Source: CF-72 sp051006215 (GTDB taxonomy: Bacteria; Chloroflexota; UBA6077; CF-72). Taken from it: a stretch of 5,547 bases of DNA. The translations under genes were made by a program, and so were the position numbers. The notes under the pieces were generated by a model. It ran no database searches. It worked only from the letters and a program-made list of their open reading frames with translations, and was not told where the DNA came from. This document shows, in pieces, positions 1 to 4,749 of this stretch (position 1 is its first letter; each line of letters starts with the position of its first letter). The DNA lies in contig JBPCIO010000121.1 of assembly GCA_051006215.1 (NCBI GenBank), positions 1 to 5,547 on the forward strand, written 5' to 3'.

Positions 1-109
1 TGACGAACCAGACCGGCACGGTGCCTCGAGTAGCGCCGTCACGGGATGTGACCAGCACTTCATCCTGGTCCTCCAGAAGCTGGAGAAAGTCTTCAGGCAG
101 GGGTCTCAC
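1..109 (-). CDS. Partial gene: N-terminus of a probable PNPOx-like split-barrel flavoprotein
   Basis: This leftward reading frame begins at a GTG (109-107) and stays open to the left edge of the window, giving 36 codons. The visible protein starts VRPLPEDFLQLLEDQ and continues through EVLVTSRDGATRGTVPVWFV. A short helix followed by a strand, an R-D-G turn and a T-x-P-V-W-F strand is how many pyridoxamine 5'-phosphate oxidase-like, FMN- or F420-binding split-barrel proteins begin. That family match is recognised by eye from a short fragment, and the substrate cannot be inferred. The frame is open upstream only to a TAA at 145-143, and no ATG lies in that stretch, so GTG 109 is the most likely start. 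A ribosome site is not convincing: AGGAG lies about 17 bases upstream, which is too far. The gene is divergent from the ilvB leader and shares its short intergenic region. Confidence 0.5.
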   Translation of the reverse strand, partial: MRPLPEDFLQLLEDQDEVLVTSRDGATRGTVPVWFV

Positions 110-120
110 GGGCTGAAGTG

Positions 121-149
121 TTGCATCTCCTGTCGACTGCGGTTAAATT
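121..149 (+). promoter_or_regulatory. Probable sigma-70-type promoter of the T-box/ilvB transcript
   Basis: A TTGCAT (121-126) and a TAAATT (144-149) are separated by 17 bases, the standard spacing. They match the -35 and -10 consensus at 3 of 6 and 4 of 6 positions. The predicted transcription start near 156 falls just before the first strand of the T-box leader, which supports the assignment. The AT-rich patch at 143-151 stands out in an otherwise GC-rich stretch. It lies between divergent genes, so part of it may also serve the leftward gene. Confidence 0.42.
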
Positions 150-159
150 GAACCTACGA

Positions 160-441
160 GGCGCTGACGGAGACAGCGCCGGCTCGAACATAGGCTCCAG
201 AGAGCCCGCGCTGAGGTGGAAGCGGGTGCCGAAGGTCGAGCCGGAGATCACTCCTGAGCCGCACCCTGAACAGCTTCCTGCTGCACAGCAAGGCTAAGTA
301 AACGGTGCCGGGGTTGCCACCCGTTATCGATGGCAGAGGTATATACGTGCCTCATGAGCGCTCCGCTGGGCGGAGAAACAGGGTGGTACCGCGGACCCGG
401 CTTGGGCCCGTCCCTTTACGTGAGGGACGGGCTTTTTTGTT
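160..441 (+). ncRNA. T-box riboswitch leader, isoleucine specifier, upstream of ilvB
   Basis: This 5' leader senses the charging state of a tRNA and controls transcription of ilvB. The T-box core AGGGTGGTACCGCGG is at 380-394. Its TGGT bulge (384-387) would pair with the ACCA-type end of uncharged tRNA, and the variable T fits a discriminator A, as in tRNA-Ile. Stem I can be drawn: a lower helix GGAG/CTCC (169-172 with 251-254), an upper 9-bp helix (179-187 with 236-244), an AG-bulge region (199-204), and a distal helix CCCGC/GCGGG (205-209 with 222-226) closing a GCTGAGGTGG-type loop. The specifier context GAG-ATC-A at 244-250 puts ATC (Ile) at 247-249. A stem III-like hairpin is at 361-375. 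The antiterminator pairs AGGG (380-383) with CCCT (412-415), which also forms the left arm of the terminator, so the two structures exclude each other. The stem II and pseudoknot region (about 265-345) is not resolved. Confidence 0.93.
406..441 (+). terminator. Regulated intrinsic terminator of the T-box
   Basis: A perfect 10-bp GC-rich stem (406-415 with 423-432) with a 7-base loop is followed by six T residues (433-438). The left arm contains the CCCT that the T-box core needs for the antiterminator. Binding of uncharged tRNA-Ile should therefore suppress termination and allow read-through into ilvB, which makes this a transcription-attenuating type of T-box. Confidence 0.95.
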
Positions 442-466
442 GGCAGAGCGGCTAGCTCGAGAGCTC

Positions 467-2263
467 ATGAGCGACAAGAGGAGGCGCACCTTGGTCGCTC
501 TAGACGCATTGCACACGGCGACGACAACTGGTCGAGAAATCGGCACGCGCTCCGTTAGCGGCGGTGCGCTGGCGTGTGAAGCCCTGCTGGCTCAAGGAGC
601 CACAGTGCTGTTCGGCTACCCGGGCGGAGCAGCGCTGCCGTTCTATCGCGAGCTAGCTCGGTATCCAGGGCTCAGGCACGTCCTGGTACGCCACGAGCAG
701 AACGCCGCCCACGCTGCCGACGGCTACGCTCGAGCGCACGGCCGGGTGGGCGTATGTGTCGCCACCAGCGGCCCCGGCGCCACAAACCTGCTGACCGGCC
801 TGGCGACCGCGTATATGGACTGTGTGCCCGTGGTGGCTCTGACGGGCCAGGTAGCACGCGCAGCCATTGGCACCCAGGCGTTCCAGGAAGTGGACATCAT
901 CGGCATGGTCGGCCCGATCACCAAAGGTGCATTCCAGCTGCAATCCGCAAGCGACATCCCGAGCGTCTTTGCGCGGGCCTTTCGCCTGGCCAGCGAGGGA
1001 CGGCCAGGACCGGTGCTGATCGACTTTCCCAGGGACGTCCAGCTGGCGAGGGTGGACGTCGAGGTTACCCTGCCAGAAATGGTGGCGCCAGCAGCGGAGC
1101 CCCAGCTCAGTCGGTCGGCCGAGCGTGCCATCCGCGAGGCCGCAGCGCTGCTCGATGCCGCCGAGCGACCGGTGCTCCTGGTTGGCCATGGCGTCTCGAT
1201 GGCTGGCGCCGCCGCCGAAGTGTTGCGCTTTGCCGAGGCAAGCGGCGCCCCGGTCGGCACGACGCTGCTTGGCCTGGGCGCTTTCCCCGACCAGCATCCG
1301 CAGGCACTCGGCATGGTCGGCATGCACGGCACGGTGCAGGCCAATCTGGCCATGCACCACGCCGACCTCGTCATCGGCATAGGCATGCGTTTCGACGATC
1401 GCGTGGTCGGCCGACCCAAAGATTTCGCAGCGGGAGCGCGCATCGTGCACGTGGACATCGACCCGCAGGCGTTCAATCGGGTGGTGCGCGCCGACGTGCC
1501 AGTGCTTGCCGACGCGCGCGCTGCCCTGCGGGAATTGGCCAGTCTGTGCGTGCGCCGTGACCGCGCTGACTGGTGGGCGCGTCTGCGCCAATGGACAGAC
1601 GACCACGAGGTGTGTGGCAGGGTGGCGGACGCCGACGCGCCAGCCCACGAACCCCCCACTACGCCCGAGGTCGTGCGCGCTCTGCGCCGGGTGACCGGGG
1701 GCGCTGCAACGCTGGTCTCAGATATTGGTCAGCACCAGATGTTTGTGGCGCTGCACCATGGCTTCGACCGCCCAGGCCAGCTGTTGACCAGTGGCGGGCT
1801 GGGCACGATGGGCTACGGCCTGCCAGCAGCCATGGGAGTCAAGGCAGCGCAGCCCGGACGCCCGGTGTGGGCCGTCGTTGGAGATGGCGGCTTCCAAATG
1901 AGCGCCCCAGAGCTTTCGACACTCGTGGCTTCGAATCTGCCAGTGAAAATCCTGATTGTCAACAACCGCTGCCTGGGGATGGTCCGCCAGTGGCAGGAGC
2001 TGTTCTACGACCACGTGTATAGCCACTCGATCCTACCCCAGCCGAACTTCGAGGCGCTGGCCAAGGCGCACGGGTGCTGGGCGACCACCGTCCTTCGACG
2101 TGACGAGCTCGAGCGCGCGCTACGCGAGGCAGCGCTGCACCCGGGCCCGGCGGTGGTCGACGTGCGGGTGCCGATAGAGGAGACGGTCTATCCGATGGTG
2201 CCAAGCGGCTGCGTGCCGGGCGACGTGCGGTGCATCGATGCCGTGGACGCCTCGGGGTGCTGA
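467..2263 (+). CDS. ilvB: Acetolactate synthase, large (catalytic) subunit
   Basis: This thiamine diphosphate and FAD enzyme (acetohydroxyacid synthase) condenses two pyruvates to acetolactate, or pyruvate with 2-oxobutyrate, in valine, leucine and isoleucine synthesis in the cytoplasm. Numbering from ATG 467 (598 aa): FGYPGG at 49-54, the catalytic Glu of VRHEQNAAHAADGYARA at 77, QAFQEVDIIGM near 137-147, the central-domain GMRFDDRVVGRP near 306-317, the ThDP/Mg motif GDGG at 472-475 followed about 25 residues later by NN at 499-500, and the herbicide-site-type VRQWQ near 506-510. The C-terminal YPMVP is typical of the family. TKHN, common in acetohydroxyacid synthases, reads TKGA here. The frame is open back to 305, but that part is the T-box, so the start is ATG 467 or TTG 491 (590 aa, better ribosome site). 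It is regulated by the T-box. No small-subunit gene follows, and the last 76 bp overlap nadK on the other strand. Confidence 0.95.
   Translation: MSDKRRRTLVALDALHTATTTGREIGTRSVSGGALACEALLAQGATVLFGYPGGAALPFYRELARYPGLRHVLVRHEQNAAHAADGYARAHGRVGVCVATSGPGATNLLTGLATAYMDCVPVVALTGQVARAAIGTQAFQEVDIIGMVGPITKGAFQLQSASDIPSVFARAFRLASEGRPGPVLIDFPRDVQLARVDVEVTLPEMVAPAAEPQLSRSAERAIREAAALLDAAERPVLLVGHGVSMAGAAAEVLRFAEASGAPVGTTLLGLGAFPDQHPQALGMVGMHGTVQANLAMHHADLVIGIGMRFDDRVVGRPKDFAAGARIVHVDIDPQAFNRVVRADVPVLADARAALRELASLCVRRDRADWWARLRQWTDDHEVCGRVADADAPAHEPPTTPEVVRALRRVTGGAATLVSDIGQHQMFVALHHGFDRPGQLLTSGGLGTMGYGLPAAMGVKAAQPGRPVWAVVGDGGFQMSAPELSTLVASNLPVKILIVNNRCLGMVRQWQELFYDHVYSHSILPQPNFEALAKAHGCWATTVLRRDELERALREAALHPGPAVVDVRVPIEETVYPMVPSGCVPGDVRCIDAVDASGC
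479..484 (+). promoter_or_regulatory. Shine-Dalgarno AGGAGG that may set the ilvB start at TTG 491
   Basis: A full AGGAGG lies six bases before an in-frame TTG at 491. If translation began at ATG 467, this stretch would encode consecutive AGG arginine codons, which are usually rare in GC-rich genomes. That favours a ribosome-binding role. ATG 467 has only a weak GAGAG (459-463) three bases upstream. Both starts lie beyond the T-box terminator. Confidence 0.5.
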
Positions 2264-3132
2264 TGAAACAGGCGTGAGGCTCGATAGCCAGGCCGAATGC
2301 GGTAGTTGAAGCGCTGACGGAAGCGCCCGTAGAAGCTGCTGCCCTTGAACGTCACCAGCCGGAAGCGGCGAGGGTCGGCGACAATGTGGGCGACGTCGTT
2401 CGGAGCGAAGTCGTCGAACGACTCCTGTCCGTCAACACACACGTTGATCGGGAAACGGCCGACCTGCACCAGCGTGATCGGCGTCGACTCAGCCACGGAA
2501 AATGAGGCCCGCATGGGTGTGTGGGCGCAGATCGGGGTGATGGCGAAAGTCTGACTCCCCGGCGCCAGAACCGGGCCGCCGGCGGCGAGGTTGTAGGCGC
2601 TCGAACCGGGGCTGGTGGCGACGATGAGCCCGTCGCCAGGGATCGGGTTGAGGTACTTGTTGTCGATGTACAACTCGAGCAGGGCCATCTGCTGGCCATT
2701 GCCTGGTACGACGAAGCCGTGGAACACGACGTCCTGGACCGCCCAGAGCGACGCTACAGCCTGGTTGCCGCGTTCGAGCTCGACGCGGATCGTGGCATCC
2801 ACGCGCACCTCGTAGCGGCCGGCCAACACCTGTTTTAGGCGCGTTTCCCAGTGCGAGGGCGGCACGTGGGCCAAGAAACCGAACTGCCCCAGGTCAATCC
2901 CCAGGACCGGCACGTCGCACAGGGCGCGTGCCGCGCGGACCACCGTCCCATCGCCACCGATGACCACCTGCACGTCCGCCTGCGCCGGATCCTCGACGTA
3001 CGCCTCGCGTTCCAGCAGCCACTTCCGTACGCGGTCGGCCAGGGCGAGTGCTTCGGGTTTACGCGGATCGGCAACCACGCTCAGGTGGCGCGGCTTGGGC
3101 TCGGCCCGTCGCCCGTTGCGCGATTGGCTCAC
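2188..3132 (-). CDS. nadK: NAD kinase-like protein (divergent motifs)
   Basis: NAD kinase phosphorylates NAD to NADP in the cytoplasm. The protein begins with a strand typical of the family, LSVVADPRKPEALALADRV (about 17-35). It keeps the GGDGT phosphate-binding motif at 59-63 with the probable catalytic Asp61, GIDLGQFGFL at 78-87, DGLIVATSPGSSAY at 167-180, an AAGGP turn, and the ICAHTPMRASFSV strand. Compared with the usual GIN, (L)NE/D and TPTGSTAY, it reads GID, QD (133-134) and TSPGSSAY, so cofactor contacts may differ. GTG 3132 is the only standard in-frame start between the lexA stop and the first strand. It has no clear ribosome site and is preceded by a hairpin. Length 314 aa is slightly above the usual 280-300. 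The last 25 or so residues are antisense to the end of ilvB and look like an extension. It lies 52 bases after lexA, probably in the same transcript. Family assignment is secure; true NAD kinase activity is less so. Confidence 0.85.
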   Translation of the reverse strand: MSQSRNGRRAEPKPRHLSVVADPRKPEALALADRVRKWLLEREAYVEDPAQADVQVVIGGDGTVVRAARALCDVPVLGIDLGQFGFLAHVPPSHWETRLKQVLAGRYEVRVDATIRVELERGNQAVASLWAVQDVVFHGFVVPGNGQQMALLELYIDNKYLNPIPGDGLIVATSPGSSAYNLAAGGPVLAPGSQTFAITPICAHTPMRASFSVAESTPITLVQVGRFPINVCVDGQESFDDFAPNDVAHIVADPRRFRLVTFKGSSFYGRFRQRFNYRIRPGYRASRLFHQHPEASTASMHRTSPGTQPLGTIG

Positions 3133-3133
3133 G

Positions 3134-3153
3134 GGGCTGGATTGTGCCAGCCC
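3134..3153 (-). other. Perfect hairpin between lexA and nadK
   Basis: GGGCTGG and CCAGCCC form a 7-bp stem with a 6-base loop. In transcript direction it ends one base before the GTG start assigned to nadK. No T-run follows, so it is not a standard intrinsic terminator. It could restrict ribosome access to nadK, act as an RNA processing or stability element, or be chance. If real, it also explains why no Shine-Dalgarno sequence is visible at that start. Confidence 0.4.
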
Positions 3154-3184
3154 AGAGCTGTGCGTAGGCGCGGGTTCAGCCTTT

Positions 3185-3823
3185 TCAGAGATCGCGCAGC
3201 AGCTTGACCACCTTGCCCCGTACTTCGACCTGGTCCGCACGCACGACGATGGGCCGCATGGTCTCGTTGCGGGGCTGCAGCCGCACCATGTCACCCTCCA
3301 GATAAAAGCGCTTCAACGTCGCACCGCCGTTTTCGGTCGCGTCATCCACAATCGCCACCGCGATATCGCCATTGTCGACGCTCCGCTGCGGCCGGATAAC
3401 CACCAGATCGCCATCGTCGATGTGATCGTCGATCATCGACGTTCCGCGTACGCGGAGTGCATAACATTCGTCTGGCACCGAGCCCACCGGCAGCTCGAGG
3501 ACGTCGCTCGGGTCCTCGATAGCTTCGATCGGCAAGCCAGCCGCGATGCGCCCGATCACCGGGATGCGCACCAGACGCGGATGCGTCTGACGCTGCGCGC
3601 GCGAGCCACCAACTAGCTCGAGCCCGCGGGAGACTTCTCGATCACGCCGGATGTGGCCGTCGCGCTCGAGCACTTTAAGGTTGTAGTCCACGACAGACGT
3701 GGACGAGATGCCCACCCGGTCCCCGATTTCGCGGATGCTGGGGGGGTAGCCTCGCTCGTCGACGTAGGCCTCGATGTATTTCAGGATGTTTTTCTGGCGT
3801 TCCGATAGCTTTTTCGCAGCCAC
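3185..3823 (-). CDS. lexA: LexA, SOS-response repressor and self-cleaving protease
   Basis: LexA represses DNA-damage genes and inactivates itself when RecA filaments form. The 212-aa product has the family's usual length. The N-terminal winged helix-turn-helix runs from LSERQKNILKYIEAYVDERG (6-25) through PPSIREIGDRVG (27-38) to the recognition helix SSTSVVDYNLKVLERDG (40-56), followed by the wing HIRRDREVSRGLEL. The C-terminal S24 peptidase domain has the Ala95-Gly96 cleavage site (RIAAGLPIEA), catalytic Ser129 in RGTSM and catalytic Lys171 in TLKRF. All residues needed for self-cleavage are present. The GTG start at 3823 has a GGAGG eight bases upstream; the frame extends further but into menH. 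A strong promoter and a perfect LexA box lie in the 89-base gap after menH, so autoregulation is expected. nadK follows 52 bases downstream. Confidence 0.96.
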   Translation of the reverse strand: MAAKKLSERQKNILKYIEAYVDERGYPPSIREIGDRVGISSTSVVDYNLKVLERDGHIRRDREVSRGLELVGGSRAQRQTHPRLVRIPVIGRIAAGLPIEAIEDPSDVLELPVGSVPDECYALRVRGTSMIDDHIDDGDLVVIRPQRSVDNGDIAVAIVDDATENGGATLKRFYLEGDMVRLQPRNETMRPIVVRADQVEVRGKVVKLLRDL

Positions 3824-3831
3824 ACTCTTCC

Positions 3832-3836
3832 CCTCC
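3832..3836 (-). promoter_or_regulatory. Ribosome-binding site fixing the lexA GTG start
   Basis: GGAGG, followed by two more G residues, sits eight bases upstream of GTG 3823 on the minus strand. It decides the start, because the reading frame remains open for another 109 codons upstream through the promoter and into menH. Confidence 0.85.
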
Positions 3837-3870
3837 GACGCGCACCGCGCCGATACCTTCTCTGGCACTA

Positions 3871-3882
3871 GAACAACCGTTC
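3871..3882 (-). promoter_or_regulatory. LexA operator (SOS box) of lexA
   Basis: The sequence GAACGGTTGTTC (minus strand; GAACAACCGTTC on plus) is a perfect GAAC-N4-GTTC palindrome, the core of the SOS box known from Bacillus and Actinobacteria. It begins five bases after the -10 element, so it covers the predicted transcription start, a classic repressor position. It is the only GAAC-N4-GTTC site I noticed in the window. Its place directly upstream of lexA makes autorepression very likely. Confidence 0.9.
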
Positions 3883-3887
3883 CATCC

Positions 3888-3916
3888 AATATAGCAATGC
3901 TTCTGGGATCTGTCAA
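3888..3916 (-). promoter_or_regulatory. Strong sigma-70-type promoter of lexA
   Basis: On the minus strand a perfect TTGACA (3916-3911) and a TATATT (3893-3888, 5 of 6 matches) are separated by exactly 17 bases. The predicted start lies near 3881, inside the SOS box, giving an untranslated leader of about 58 bases. The TGA stop of menH is contained in the -35 hexamer, so the promoter begins as the upstream gene ends. Confidence 0.9.
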
Positions 3917-4749
3917 TTTGTTGCGCACGCGGGCGCGGCCGACGCCGGAGTTTGGCCGAGCGCTTGCTCGAGCAGGCTGACAAATGCCCGCGGTTGATCG
4001 ATATGCGTGGTGTGGCCCGCGTCCGGCACCACGGCCAGCTCGGCCGCTGGCAGCAGTGAGCGCATGCGTTGGGCAACCTGGCGGTAGCGTGTATCGCGTT
4101 CGCCAACGACGAGCAGCACCCGCTGCTTCAGCTGCGGCAGGAGCGGCCACAGCGGGGTCTGCTGCCCGGCGCCCATACCGCGCAGGCTGTTGGCCAGCCC
4201 GAGCGGGTTGTTTCCCAACCGCATGCTGGTCAGGCGCGCGCGGTCGACCTCAGCAACGTGGGGCGCGAGAGCCAGCAACGGCAGGCGCTCCCATTCGGCA
4301 ACAAAGGCAGGTATACCCTCGTCGACGATGCGCTCAGCCAAGGTCGCGTCGGTGTGGATGCGCCGACGCCGCTCAGAACCGTCCTCGATGCCAGCTGAGG
4401 CGCTTTCCAGGATCAGCGTACTCACGCGGGCTGGCGCCTGGAGCGCCAGCTGGAGCGCCACGCGGCCACCCATCGAGTAGCCGAGCAGGTCCACCGCGTC
4501 CAACTCCAGCCGATCCAGCAGCGCCACCAGGTCACGCGTGCTCCAGTCGAGGCTGTACCTGGCAGCCTCGGCGGGTTTGGCCGAGTGGCCGTGGCCGATC
4601 AGGTCGACGCAGATGACCGTGGCGTGTGCGGCCAGGGCCGGGCGCACTTCGGCCCAGGTGCGCGCACTACCCGTGAAGCCGTGCAGCATCAGCAACGGCC
4701 GGCCGCTGCCCTCCCTCTCGACGTGGAAGTCGAGACCGTTGAGGCGCAT
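3913..4749 (-). CDS. menH: MenH, 2-succinyl-6-hydroxy-2,4-cyclohexadiene-1-carboxylate synthase
   Basis: MenH removes pyruvate from the MenD product (SEPHCHC) to give SHCHC in classical menaquinone synthesis. The 278-aa protein is an alpha/beta hydrolase with an oxyanion-type HGFTGSARTW at 23-32, the nucleophile Ser92 in GYSMGG, Asp219 in VVGERD and His246 in DAGHTTHIDQP, a complete catalytic triad. LRGMGAGQQTPLW (189-201) resembles the substrate-binding LRGxGxG segment of MenH and separates it from general hydrolases. The adjacent menD makes the assignment firm. The ATG at 4749 overlaps the menD stop as TGATG, implying translational coupling; a TTG one codon earlier is possible but less likely. 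The last residues (PASAAPACATN) look like a loose tail, and the stop codon is part of the lexA -35 element. Confidence 0.92.
   Translation of the reverse strand: MRLNGLDFHVEREGSGRPLLMLHGFTGSARTWAEVRPALAAHATVICVDLIGHGHSAKPAEAARYSLDWSTRDLVALLDRLELDAVDLLGYSMGGRVALQLALQAPARVSTLILESASAGIEDGSERRRRIHTDATLAERIVDEGIPAFVAEWERLPLLALAPHVAEVDRARLTSMRLGNNPLGLANSLRGMGAGQQTPLWPLLPQLKQRVLLVVGERDTRYRQVAQRMRSLLPAAELAVVPDAGHTTHIDQPRAFVSLLEQALGQTPASAAPACATN

Noticed and set aside
305..466. N-terminal extension of ilvB starting at GTG 305
   Set aside because: The region is the T-box core, antiterminator and terminator. The translated residues have no resemblance to acetolactate synthase N-termini, and translation there would run through the terminator hairpin.
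653..1659. Long leftward open frames of 331 and 311 codons opposite ilvB
   Set aside because: They are antisense shadows of a clearly conserved gene. Their composition (rich in His, Arg, Ala and Ser) matches GC-rich frame artefacts and no family motif is visible.
2397..2420. CGTTCG and CGAACG inverted repeat resembling an SOS half-site pair
   Set aside because: The half-sites are in the opposite order and 12 bases apart, and they lie inside nadK coding sequence. This is not a LexA box.
2960..3616. Rightward frame of 218 codons across nadK and lexA
   Set aside because: It is antisense to two genes with clear family motifs, and shows no recognisable domain or ribosome site.
3824..4150. Upstream extension of lexA to 4150
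   Set aside because: It would overlap menH and include the lexA promoter and operator. The GTG at 3823 has a strong ribosome site and gives the normal LexA length.
3984..4616. Rightward frame of 210 codons opposite menH
   Set aside because: Arg, Pro and Ala-rich antisense artefact; menH on the other strand has a complete catalytic triad.
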